A stretch of 64,000 nucleotides of DNA, taken from Sanyastnella coralliicola (GTDB taxonomy: Bacteria > Bacteroidota > Bacteroidia > Flavobacteriales_D > Sanyastnellaceae). Made by a program: the position numbers and the translations under genes. Positions 17,643 through 25,507 of the stretch are shown piece by piece. The stretch lies in assembly GCF_030845195.1 (NCBI RefSeq), contig NZ_CP132543.1:1939501-2003500 (forward strand), written 5' to 3'. Below the pieces are notes generated by a model. That model was not told where the DNA came from. It saw nothing but the letters and a program-made list of their open reading frames with translations, and did not search any database. The stretch's first letter is position 1; every line of letters starts with the position of its first letter.

Positions 17643-18946
17643 TGTACCCAAACCTCTATTTCGCCTTTTACGAGCTTTTCGGGATCGACCTCCCCTTCCT
17701 TAAGCTGGTGAACTCTTTCGGATTCTTCGTAGCGTTGGCATTTATCGCCGCGAGTATGACGCTATCGCGGGAATTGAAACGCAAAGAAGAACAAGGTTTA
17801 CTCAAAGGGGAAAAGCGCAAAGTAATTGTCGGCAAAAAGGCCACTCCCGGTGAGATCGCCTCTAGCACAATTATTGGGTTCATTTTCGGTTTCAAGTTCG
17901 TTTGGCTTGGAGTCAATGCGAGCGAGATTTTCAGAGGAGACACGCTACCCCAAGAACACATCTTCTCTTTTGACGGAAGCTTGTTGTGGGGAATCATTAT
18001 GGCTGCAGCCTTCGGAGGTTGGCGTTGGTACGAGTCAAAGAGAAACGCGCTCGACAAACCTGAGGAACGTGAAGAAACATTCCACGTATGGCAGAATACC
18101 GGAAACATCACACTCGTTGCTGCTATTGGTGGAATTGTAGGTGCTAAACTCTTCCACCTTTTTGAGAATCCTGATGAATTCATGCAGTTCTTCAAGAACC
18201 CGAGTCTGGAGAGCTTTTTAGGTGGACTCACCATTTATGGCGGACTCATCATGGGTACCGTGGCCTGTTACATTTATGCACGCAAGAAAGGAATCAAATT
18301 CATCCATTTGGCAGACGCTGCCGCTCCAGGCCTGATGCTGGCTTATGGTATTGGTCGTGTAGGTTGTCAGGTGTCAGGAGACGGTGACTGGGGGATCCCA
18401 AATACAGCCGACAAACCAGGTTGGTTAAGTTGGCTTCCTGATTGGGCATGGTCATACAGCTACCCGAATAATGTCAATGGTATTCTTGGTCCTCGTTCGG
18501 CAGGATACACAGGAAAGACAATTCCAATCGACGACCCCGCGTGTGCCGCTGAATTAGCGAATCCTTTGAGCTCTACTCAGATGTGTGAAGGGATGATCAA
18601 TGGTGAATCCGTGAGTGTATTCAAGGGCTATGGTACCTACCTCGACCCAGGGGTATTTCCAACTCCACTCTACGAGGTAGTCATGGCGCTCATCATCTTC
18701 GCTATTCTTTGGTCGCTCAGAAAGCGAATCAAGATTCCTGGAATGATCTTCGCGATCTACCTCATCTTCAATGGCTTTGAGCGTTTTTGGATCGAGAAGA
18801 TTCGTGTGAATAGTACCTACCAGATTTTCGGAACAGAAATCACCCAAGCAGAAATCATTTCCACCATCATTTTCCTTGGTGGAATCTTTATGGCGCTCTA
18901 CCTCAAACGAAAGCACAATGGCTCTTCCACTCCGTCAACTGCTTGA
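17642..18946 (+). CDS. lgt: Prolipoprotein diacylglyceryl transferase
   Basis: A polytopic inner-membrane enzyme of 434 residues that moves diacylglycerol from phosphatidylglycerol to the lipobox Cys of prolipoproteins. The Lgt signature AYGIGRVGCQVSGDGDWG is present, with GGLTIYGGLIMG before it and FPTPLYEVV near the C-terminus. It is well above the ~290 residues of E. coli Lgt because of a cytoplasmic insertion (~40-80) and a long loop after the signature, both usual in Bacteroidota. The start overlaps the mtaB stop (TAATG). The several lipobox proteins in this window are its substrates. Confidence 0.9.
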   Translation: MYPNLYFAFYELFGIDLPFLKLVNSFGFFVALAFIAASMTLSRELKRKEEQGLLKGEKRKVIVGKKATPGEIASSTIIGFIFGFKFVWLGVNASEIFRGDTLPQEHIFSFDGSLLWGIIMAAAFGGWRWYESKRNALDKPEEREETFHVWQNTGNITLVAAIGGIVGAKLFHLFENPDEFMQFFKNPSLESFLGGLTIYGGLIMGTVACYIYARKKGIKFIHLADAAAPGLMLAYGIGRVGCQVSGDGDWGIPNTADKPGWLSWLPDWAWSYSYPNNVNGILGPRSAGYTGKTIPIDDPACAAELANPLSSTQMCEGMINGESVSVFKGYGTYLDPGVFPTPLYEVVMALIIFAILWSLRKRIKIPGMIFAIYLIFNGFERFWIEKIRVNSTYQIFGTEITQAEIISTIIFLGGIFMALYLKRKHNGSSTPSTA

Positions 18947-19709
18947 CGCACTCGTTGACCTTAGCAAAGAAACAGGACAATGGATGCTTCAGCAGCAAGT
19001 CAATCCTGAACAAATTGAAACCAAGACGCTCAACAACTTCGTTTCATTCGTAGATAAAGGAGCAGAAGAGAGATTCGTCACCGGACTTCAGAAGCTTCTT
19101 CCTGAAGCAGGATTCATCGCAGAAGAAGGTACGGGCACTCCTAGTGAAAGTGGCCTGAATTGGATTATTGATCCTCTTGACGGAACCACAAACTTCCTTC
19201 ACCAATTTCCAGTATGGTGCACAAGCGTCGCACTGATTGACAAAGATGAACTTCAGCTCGGTGTAATCTACGATCCGAACCGAAATGAATGCTACACAGC
19301 GATTAAAGGTGAAGGCGCATTTCTCAATGGCGAGCCAATCGTTGTCACAAAGAAAACAGCGCTTAAAGATTGCCTATTGGCGACAGGATTCCCATATGAC
19401 GACTTTGGAAGACAGGCTGAATACCTTGGCTTACTCGGTGTTCTTACCCAAGGAACCCGAGGTATCCGAAGACTAGGAAGTGCCGCGCTTGACTTAGCTT
19501 ACGTGGCATGCGGTCGATGTGACTTGTTCTACGAGTATTCCTTGAATCCTTGGGATGTTGCGGCAGGTGCACTCATTGTTAAAGAAGCCGGAGGAACAGT
19601 TACTGGTTTCAAAGAAGGCGATGACCCCATCTTCGGAGACGATATTCTTGCCTCCAACACCTCCACCCATGAAGAGATGCTTGGTGTCATTGAGAGGCAC
19701 TTTAGCTGA
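18918..19709 (+). CDS. Inositol monophosphatase family protein (SuhB-like)
   Basis: A 263-residue Mg2+-dependent phosphatase. Metal-site motifs are in order: FVDKGAEE, IAEEG, DPLDGTTNFLHQFP (about 85-98) and the C-terminal WDVAAGALIVKEAGG. Family members dephosphorylate inositol phosphates, PAP or FBP; the substrate cannot be fixed from sequence. Start at 18918 gives MALPLRQLLDALV and overlaps lgt by 29 bp. A longer in-frame start at 18876 would overlap lgt more deeply. It is the third gene of the mtaB-lgt operon. Confidence 0.85.
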   Translation: MALPLRQLLDALVDLSKETGQWMLQQQVNPEQIETKTLNNFVSFVDKGAEERFVTGLQKLLPEAGFIAEEGTGTPSESGLNWIIDPLDGTTNFLHQFPVWCTSVALIDKDELQLGVIYDPNRNECYTAIKGEGAFLNGEPIVVTKKTALKDCLLATGFPYDDFGRQAEYLGLLGVLTQGTRGIRRLGSAALDLAYVACGRCDLFYEYSLNPWDVAAGALIVKEAGGTVTGFKEGDDPIFGDDILASNTSTHEEMLGVIERHFS

Positions 19710-19863
19710 ATTGCAATTATTCCCTGAGAAAAGCCGAATAGGCGTTCCGCGTTCAGCGAAGGAAATTGTAAATTCACGAATGACACTAAATTCAGCTAAA
19801 ACATTCATAATGCCTTCGGGGTTTTATCGGTGAAGTTGTATAGTTGACACCAACCTACGAACC

Positions 19864-21606
19864 GTGAGATTCGTCTTTTGCATCGTACTTGCCAGCATTT
19901 TTTTGCCAGCTCAGGCACAAGAAATCCTTGATCCGTGTTTCTACTCGGTTCCAACGGGTGCTGAATTCGCTAATTCTGAGAACATTGCGAATGAAGTAGA
20001 CGCCGCTGGCGGTGCCGATATGGTCAAATATGAAGACGGTGCGTGGTCTGGTGGTGGCAGTGGTTCAAACCTCAATTTAGAGCCCCCAGTTAATTGCGAT
20101 GCTGTGAAGGCAGTCTTTCTAAGACCTTCAGGTGGAGCAGGCGAAGGAGTTGGATTCAGACTCAATCAACCGTTGACCGCTGGTACAGCCTATGGTTTCG
20201 AATTCGCCTTTGCAAGCCATGGAACCGGATCAAATGGTGCCTTCGAATTACGCGTCTTTACAGCCGATGGCCCAGATCTATGGGTAGACGGATTCCAAGA
20301 AGGAACGCAAGTTGCTACAATAGGTCCATTCGGAAATGATTGGGAAGACTTCGAATACAATGGAGTAGCCAACGTTGCACAGAACGGACATCAATGGGTA
20401 TTTCTTTACACGGAGGAGAGTAGCGGATTGATCCTTAACGGATGCCAGAATGATATTGAAGAACTGACCTTAGACTTACCGCAGACGACTGAGTTGTGTG
20501 AAGGAGAATCAGTCGTTATTGGCGATCCATCTTTAGCTGCTGGAAACCCAACGTGGAATACAGGAGCTACCACCGCCACTATTACGGTGAACGAATCAGG
20601 ATTCTATGTAGTAAGTGCAGAAAACGCATGCAACAGCGTTCAAGATGGAACCAACGTCATTGTCTACGGCGACCCTGTAATGGTGCCTGAACAAGACACC
20701 ACCATCTGTCTTGGAGATGAACTTGAATTCAGAACAGAAGGCCTCAGCACACAAAACTTGTGGAGCGACGGAAGCACCGATAGTTTATTCTTCGCCACAG
20801 AGCCTGGAATGTATGGTGTTACGGTTACCGATGATTGTGGAACAGCTTCTTACATGATCGAGGTCACGCTCGATTCACTTCCAGTCTTTGATCTTGGTCC
20901 GGATACCGCATTGTGCTTTGATCAGCAACTCAACCTCAGTGCTTTGATTGACGATCCCGACGCTACCTATTTATGGAATACGGAGGCTGAAAGCTCGAAC
21001 ATCGATGTCATCCCAAATGAATCAGCCATCTACACCGCAGATGTCACCAACCAGTGCGGCACATCAAGCGATGCCATTTTCGTAGAGTACTCCCTCTTAC
21101 CGACGGATATACTTGCTGGTGGATACGAGCTGTGCTTTGGAATTCCTTTCGTGCTCGATGTGAGTGCTGTGGAAGGAACTTACGAATGGCGTGATGGGTC
21201 TACTGCACCTACATTCCAAGTTCCTTCACCAGGAACATACTGGGTGACGATTACGGATGACGATGACTGCTGGGAAACCACAGTTTACACAGAAGTGACG
21301 GTAATTCCGTGTACTTGTCCGATGTTTCTCCCCAACTCCTTTACTCCAAATGGTGATGGAAGAAATGATGTCTGGGCACCTGTATTCGAATGCGAACCCT
21401 ATGATTACGAGCTACGCATCTTCGATCGCTGGGGCGGTGAAGTATTCAGCATTCTTGATCCTTCTATTGGATGGAACGGAAAGGTCGGAGGTGAATTCTT
21501 AAGAGACGGAGTTTACGTCTACGAATTGACTTATCGCGAAGAATTCGCAGGCATCCCTATTACCAAGTTTGGGCATGTAGTGGTGCTGCAGGAGGATAGG
21601 GAATGA
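19864..21606 (+). CDS. Secreted protein with CHU_C (T9SS type B) C-terminal domain
   Basis: A 580-residue exported protein. The signal peptide (RFVFCIVLASIFLPAQAQ, GTG start) is followed by a carbohydrate-binding-like beta-sandwich (~20-200) and several Ig-like modules of the LPQTTELCEGESVVIG and DTTICLGDELEF type. The C-terminus is a gliding-motility-associated CHU_C domain (NSFTPNGDGRNDVW ... IFDRWGGEVF ... DGVYVYELTY, ~490-575), which directs T9SS secretion and surface attachment. Probable adhesin or cell-surface scaffold. It is a single-gene unit ending in minisatellite DNA. Confidence 0.85.
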   Translation: MRFVFCIVLASIFLPAQAQEILDPCFYSVPTGAEFANSENIANEVDAAGGADMVKYEDGAWSGGGSGSNLNLEPPVNCDAVKAVFLRPSGGAGEGVGFRLNQPLTAGTAYGFEFAFASHGTGSNGAFELRVFTADGPDLWVDGFQEGTQVATIGPFGNDWEDFEYNGVANVAQNGHQWVFLYTEESSGLILNGCQNDIEELTLDLPQTTELCEGESVVIGDPSLAAGNPTWNTGATTATITVNESGFYVVSAENACNSVQDGTNVIVYGDPVMVPEQDTTICLGDELEFRTEGLSTQNLWSDGSTDSLFFATEPGMYGVTVTDDCGTASYMIEVTLDSLPVFDLGPDTALCFDQQLNLSALIDDPDATYLWNTEAESSNIDVIPNESAIYTADVTNQCGTSSDAIFVEYSLLPTDILAGGYELCFGIPFVLDVSAVEGTYEWRDGSTAPTFQVPSPGTYWVTITDDDDCWETTVYTEVTVIPCTCPMFLPNSFTPNGDGRNDVWAPVFECEPYDYELRIFDRWGGEVFSILDPSIGWNGKVGGEFLRDGVYVYELTYREEFAGIPITKFGHVVVLQEDRE

Positions 21607-21651
21607 CATGGCCTAGGGCGTAAGGCTTAAGGCTTAAGGCTTAAGGCTTAT
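21607..21651. repeat. AAGGCTT heptamer minisatellite
   Basis: About five tandem copies of TTAAGGC follow the stop codon of the CHU_C gene. Confidence 0.8.
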
Positions 21652-21661
21652 GTCTCGCTAA

Positions 21662-21735
21662 TCATGCTAACAGCCAAAGGCTGACTAAACATGCTAACAG
21701 CCAAAGGCTAACTAATCACGCTCCGCCTTCGGCGG
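21662..21735. repeat. Dispersed hairpin repeat units (copies 2 and 3) plus a related hairpin
   Basis: CATGCTAACAGCCAAAGGCTGACTAA is followed by a second copy ending GGCTAACTAATCA, and then by the perfect hairpin TCCGCC-TTC-GGCGGA (21722-21736). Compared with copy 1 at 2631, the stem pair C:G is replaced by A:T on both arms, a compensatory change. Confidence 0.65.
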
Positions 21736-21736
21736 A

Positions 21737-22057
21737 TTATTCCAACTCCTTCTTCTTTTCTTTAATCAGCTTCGCCACCTTGAGTGTTTTCCCTTCGAGT
21801 GATTCATCTACTGTGAGGAGCAGTCTTTTCTTTCCTTTATGGCGAAAGAAAATTTCCTGACCAACCTTCAAGTTCACTCCGCTATTCGACATTGGAGACA
21901 AATTCGGATTCATTACGCCTGGAATGATCAATGGAATCGACTTCGCACTTTCATTGCGGAGTGTGAAGGTGACAACCGTCTCCGTTTCCAACGCTAGTTG
22001 AGGTTCAGGAGAAAGAATGAAAAGTGGAAAGATGAGTGTGAGCAAAAGTGTTTTCAT
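21737..22057 (-). CDS. Hypothetical exported protein
   Basis: A 106-residue protein with an N-terminal hydrophobic segment (KTLLLTLIFPLFILSPEPQLAL) that may be a signal peptide, then a beta-rich region (TVVTFTLRNESAKSIPLIIPG; VGQEIFFRHKGKKRLLLTVDES) and a Lys/Glu-rich tail. No family recognised. It is convergent with the CHU_C gene, and its stop codon directly abuts the hairpin repeats. Confidence 0.6.
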   Translation of the reverse strand: MKTLLLTLIFPLFILSPEPQLALETETVVTFTLRNESAKSIPLIIPGVMNPNLSPMSNSGVNLKVGQEIFFRHKGKKRLLLTVDESLEGKTLKVAKLIKEKKKELE

Positions 22058-22102
22058 TCTTCTATAAGTGGAATGATTCCTCTTATGTTCAGACTATTTG
22101 AC

Positions 22103-22271
22103 GAGAGTCGAGGGTCGAGGGTCGAGAGAATTAGGGGCTAAAAGGCGAAATGGTGAAATGGTGAAATGGCGAAATGGCGAAATGGCGAAATGGCGAAATG
22201 TTGCTAATCATCTTTACGAACCACGAACCACGAACCACGAACCACGAACCACGAACCACGAACCACGAACT
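22103..22271. repeat. Mosaic of three minisatellites upstream of the ECF sigma gene
   Basis: Three unit types lie side by side: GAGGGTC heptamers (22103-22129), GAAATGGC/GAAATGGT octamers (22144-22200, ~7 copies) and CCACGAA heptamers (22215-22271, ~8 near-perfect copies). All are open in the sigma-factor frame, which makes the ORF appear longer than the gene. Confidence 0.85.
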
Positions 22272-22328
22272 ATTTCCCCCCCCATTAAACCCTTCCCTAT
22301 ATTCGTAGTCATAGTACAAACGACGCTT

Positions 22329-22886
22329 GTGGACCTGATATCAAAAGAAGAAGTTGAGATTAAAAAACTTCTCAAGGCACCTGATCAACAAAAGAAGGCC
22401 TTTGAGATGATGGTTCGCGTATATAAGGAGATGGTCTATTTCCACGTGCGGCGTATGGTTCTTGATCATGACGACGCCGATGATGTTACCCAGAATGTTT
22501 TTATCAAGGCGTGGAAAGGATTGAAGAATTTCCGTGGTGATAGCAAGGTCAGTACATGGCTTTACCGCATTGCTACGAATGAAAGCATCACCTTTCTACA
22601 GAAAGCGAAAAAGCTGGCTGGAGTTCCTTTTGATGAGTTGGAGTATAAACTGTCTGATTCTTTGCAGGCAGATGTGTACTACGATGGAGATGAGATTCAG
22701 CGCAAGCTCGAAGTCGCCTTGGCTCAGTTACCGGAGAAGCAAAAGGCGGTATTCATCATGAGGTACTACGATGAGATGCCTTATAAAGAGATCAGTGAAG
22801 TCACTGGAACTTCTGTTGGGGCGTTGAAAGCAAGTTACCATCACGCGGTTACGAAGCTTGAGAAAATTTTAACGGAAGAGAATTAA
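22329..22886 (+). CDS. ECF-type RNA polymerase sigma factor
   Basis: A 185-residue sigma-70 family protein. Region 2 is visible as EMVYFHVRRMVLDHDDADDVTQNVFIKAW (~35-63, crossing -10 recognition) with STWLYRIATNES. Region 4 is LAQLPEKQKAVFIMRYYDEMPYKEISEVTG then SVGALKASYHHAVTKLEKIL. The reading frame stays open upstream to an ATG at 22098, but those residues are translated minisatellite (EPRTTNH repeats), so GTG at 22329 is chosen. A -7-like TATATTCG lies at 22298. It heads a three-gene operon with a membrane partner and a Spy-like protein, typical of an envelope-stress sigma unit. Confidence 0.85.
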   Translation: MDLISKEEVEIKKLLKAPDQQKKAFEMMVRVYKEMVYFHVRRMVLDHDDADDVTQNVFIKAWKGLKNFRGDSKVSTWLYRIATNESITFLQKAKKLAGVPFDELEYKLSDSLQADVYYDGDEIQRKLEVALAQLPEKQKAVFIMRYYDEMPYKEISEVTGTSVGALKASYHHAVTKLEKILTEEN

Positions 22887-22895
22887 ACCCTCGAG

Positions 22896-23567
22896 GTGAA
22901 CCATAGTCTGAGAGACATGAAAGAGTATAACGAAGAATTGAATCAACTGGAAAAAGAGGCACCGCTCCTCTTTTCGCTCCGTGCTAAACGGGCTTTCCAG
23001 ACTCCTGATTCATACTTCGACTTATTGGAAGAAACCTTGAATGCACAGGCTTTGCCTGAAGCAGGGTCCTTCCTTGCGCCTGAGAATTACTTCAGTGCGT
23101 TGGAAGCAGGGGTGCTGAATCAGACCTCTGGAACACCCTCTACTGAAAATATGGAAGTTCCTGATGGGTACTTTGACAAACTTGAGTCTTCCATCCTTGC
23201 TGCCATTGAAGAGGAAGAGGATTCCGAAGCCAATCCAAATAAAGATGAAACAGCCACAAAGGTGTTCTCGATTCGTAGGTATGCGATTTCAGCAGCGGCA
23301 GTGGCAGCGGTTTTGGCAGGCTTATTCTTTGGAACTGACCTCTTCTCACCAAAGGAAGAATGCATCACGTTTGCATGCTTGCTTGAACAAACAGATTTAA
23401 CAGAAGAAGAATTGATCTTCCTCTACGATGAGGATATCGCAGAAGAACTTTTAGAAGGAGAAAATGTCTCTATTCTTGACGGATTAGACGACAGTGAGGA
23501 AGCGATCGAGTACCTATTAGACTCGGAGATCGATATTGATGAATACTTTTACGACGATGAAATTTGA
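22896..23567 (+). CDS. Single-pass membrane partner of the ECF sigma factor (anti-sigma-like)
   Basis: A 223-residue acidic protein 9 bp after the sigma gene. Its N-terminal half carries three degenerate repeats of P(D/E)xYFxxLE: TPDSYFDLLEE, APENYFSALEA and VPDGYFDKLES. One membrane helix follows (ISAAAVAAVLAGLFFG, ~130-147), then an extremely acidic C-terminal tail (SEIDIDEYFYDDEI). The layout of cytoplasmic repeats, one helix and an outer domain fits an anti-sigma factor, but no zinc or ASD motif is seen, so the role rests on context. The start is GTG at 22896 or ATG at 22917. Confidence 0.65.
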   Translation: MNHSLRDMKEYNEELNQLEKEAPLLFSLRAKRAFQTPDSYFDLLEETLNAQALPEAGSFLAPENYFSALEAGVLNQTSGTPSTENMEVPDGYFDKLESSILAAIEEEEDSEANPNKDETATKVFSIRRYAISAAAVAAVLAGLFFGTDLFSPKEECITFACLLEQTDLTEEELIFLYDEDIAEELLEGENVSILDGLDDSEEAIEYLLDSEIDIDEYFYDDEI

Positions 23568-23568
23568 G

Positions 23569-24033
23569 ATGAAACACTTTATACTAACGGCATGTATGGT
23601 CTTCACTCTCGGTATCTCGGCATGGGCTCAGCCTGGGCCGGGCGGAGAGAAAATCGAGCAGCTTCGCATCGCATTCATTACCGAAGAGCTTGATTTGACC
23701 TCAGAAGAAGCTCAGCAGTTCTGGCCTATTTTCAACGAGTTTAACGACAAGAAGAAGGAAGGACACGAGCAGGTTCGAAAAACCAATCGAGAGATTTCAA
23801 AGAAGGAAAATCCAACAGAAGCTGATCTTCGTCGTCTCGTAAATGTACGTGCAGACCAAATGCGCACTGAGGCAGACCTTGAGGTTCAATTCATGGAAGA
23901 TGTATTGGCTATTCTAGGACCCGAACGAACATTCCAACTCATCGAAGCTGAACGCAAGTTCAAGCGTGAGGTGATGCAACGTATACAAGATAAGCGGAGA
24001 GGCGGTGGTCCGGGAGGACGACCAAATCGTTAA
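23569..24033 (+). CDS. Spy/CpxP-like periplasmic protein
   Basis: A 154-residue exported protein: signal peptide KHFILTACMVFTLGISAWA, then an all-helical body with ELDLTSEEAQQFWPIFNEFND (an LTxxQ-like repeat), a second helix VRADQMRTEADLEVQFMEDVLAILG, and a GGGPGG tail. Spy and CpxP are periplasmic chaperone/stress sensors with this architecture. It starts one base after the upstream stop (TGAGATG). It probably senses envelope stress for the sigma/anti-sigma pair. Its stop codon overlaps that of the convergent helicase gene. Confidence 0.72.
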   Translation: MKHFILTACMVFTLGISAWAQPGPGGEKIEQLRIAFITEELDLTSEEAQQFWPIFNEFNDKKKEGHEQVRKTNREISKKENPTEADLRRLVNVRADQMRTEADLEVQFMEDVLAILGPERTFQLIEAERKFKREVMQRIQDKRRGGGPGGRPNR

Positions 24034-25328
24034 CCGTTTTTCGGTTTTGACTGACCTCCACCTTTACGTGGGGGTCTCTTTTTTTGGTGGCGTCTGTTCC
24101 CACCTGGTTTTCCTCTTCCTTTTCCTTTCCCCTTTCGGTTTTTGCCTCCGCCTCTTGAAGGTTTAGGATCATAGGCAGGGACATCCCCAACATCTGTTTC
24201 AGCCTTTAGCTTAGGAACAGTGCTTCCAATCAATTGCTCGATACGGAAGAATTTCACCTGCTCATCAGGAGAAATAAGCGTGAGTGCTTTTCCTGTGCGC
24301 GAAGCTCGGGCTGTACGTCCAATGCGGTGCACGTAGTCCTCCGCATCTTGAGGCACATCGTAGTTGATGACCAACTCAATATCATCGATATCGATTCCGC
24401 GGGAAACCACATTTGTGGCAACCAACACCGTCAGTTTGCGGTTACGGAAATCAAGCAACACCTGCTCGCGCTGCTTCTGTTCGAGATCTGACGAGATCTC
24501 GGCACAGTTGATTCCTTTGCGCTTGAGGTTGCGATTAATCTCACTCACCGCTCGCTTGGTTGAGGCAAATACGATAACGCTTTTCCAATCTTCACCTTTC
24601 AGAATCTCTTGCATCACCGGAATCTTCTGCTTGTTGAACAAGCTATAAGCGCCTTGCTCCACCCCTTCGGCTGGCTTAGAAAGCGCAATATTCACTGTGA
24701 CCGGATTCTTTAAGATTTGGCTCGTTAGGAATAGGATCTTGTCAGGCATCGTTGCCGAGAACATCAGCGTTTGACGGTTTTGAGACGTCTTGTTGATGAT
24801 GCGCATGATATCGTTGTAGAAGCCCATATCAAGCATACGATCAGCCTCATCAAGAATCAAGATAGGAAGCTCTCCTACTGGCACGTAGCCAAGGTTCAGG
24901 TGAGAAAGCATTCTTCCTGGCGTAGCAATAATGATATCCGCTCCCATCTGAAGTGCCTTCTTCTCTTGCGAAAACTCCATGGCATCTCCACCCCCATAGA
25001 TCGCCATAGAAGACAACCCAGTAAAGTAACTCAAACCTTCTACTGCTTGGTCAATTTGAACAGCTAGTTCTCGGGTAGGAACGATAATCAACGCGCCCAC
25101 CCCTTTTCTATCCTTCATCTCGAGCAGGCGGTGCATTGTAGGGATCAAAAATGCCGCAGTTTTTCCTGTACCGGTTTGAGCGATACCAATGACATCTCTT
25201 CCTTCAACAACGGGGGGGATAGATTGCGCTTGGATCGGTGTCGCTTTTTCGAAGCCCATGGCCTCTACTCCGTCCAACACGTCATCATTCAACGGTAATT
25301 CATCAAAATAAACTTCTTCCTGCACCAT
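24030..25328 (-). CDS. DEAD-box ATP-dependent RNA helicase (RhlE-like)
   Basis: A 432-residue helicase with all core motifs: Q motif (GFEKATPIQAQSIP), motif I AQTGTGKT, Ia PTRELAVQ, Ib TPGR, II DEAD, III SAT, then STKRAV, TNVVSRGIDI and HRIGRTAR in the second RecA domain. The last ~45 residues are a basic Gly/Arg/Lys-rich tail, typical of RNA-binding extensions in the RhlE group. It remodels RNA at low temperature or during ribosome assembly. Its stop codon overlaps the stop of the Spy-like gene in a tail-to-tail arrangement. Confidence 0.9.
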   Translation of the reverse strand: MVQEEVYFDELPLNDDVLDGVEAMGFEKATPIQAQSIPPVVEGRDVIGIAQTGTGKTAAFLIPTMHRLLEMKDRKGVGALIIVPTRELAVQIDQAVEGLSYFTGLSSMAIYGGGDAMEFSQEKKALQMGADIIIATPGRMLSHLNLGYVPVGELPILILDEADRMLDMGFYNDIMRIINKTSQNRQTLMFSATMPDKILFLTSQILKNPVTVNIALSKPAEGVEQGAYSLFNKQKIPVMQEILKGEDWKSVIVFASTKRAVSEINRNLKRKGINCAEISSDLEQKQREQVLLDFRNRKLTVLVATNVVSRGIDIDDIELVINYDVPQDAEDYVHRIGRTARASRTGKALTLISPDEQVKFFRIEQLIGSTVPKLKAETDVGDVPAYDPKPSRGGGKNRKGKGKGRGKPGGNRRHQKKRPPRKGGGQSKPKNG

Positions 25329-25507
25329 AGGTCTAACTAGCTGAAGGTGTTTGCGAATGCAACTTCTCGTCTTCCTTTAGCGTCCCGAAGGTAAGTGCTT
25401 TACCATTGCCTCCAACTTTGAGGCAGAAATGAAATTAACATCCAAGATTGTGAAGCAATTGGGAGAACTTTCCATGCTTCAATTTGTACCTTGTCTTATA
25501 CACTAGA

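Noticed and set aside
22215-22271. Possible CRISPR array (regular CCACGAA repeats)
   Set aside because: There are no unique spacers; it is a simple 7-bp tandem repeat, and no cas genes are present.
22098-22328. N-terminal extension of the sigma factor from ATG 22098
   Set aside because: The residues are translated minisatellite and have no sigma-factor character; the family start fits GTG 22329.
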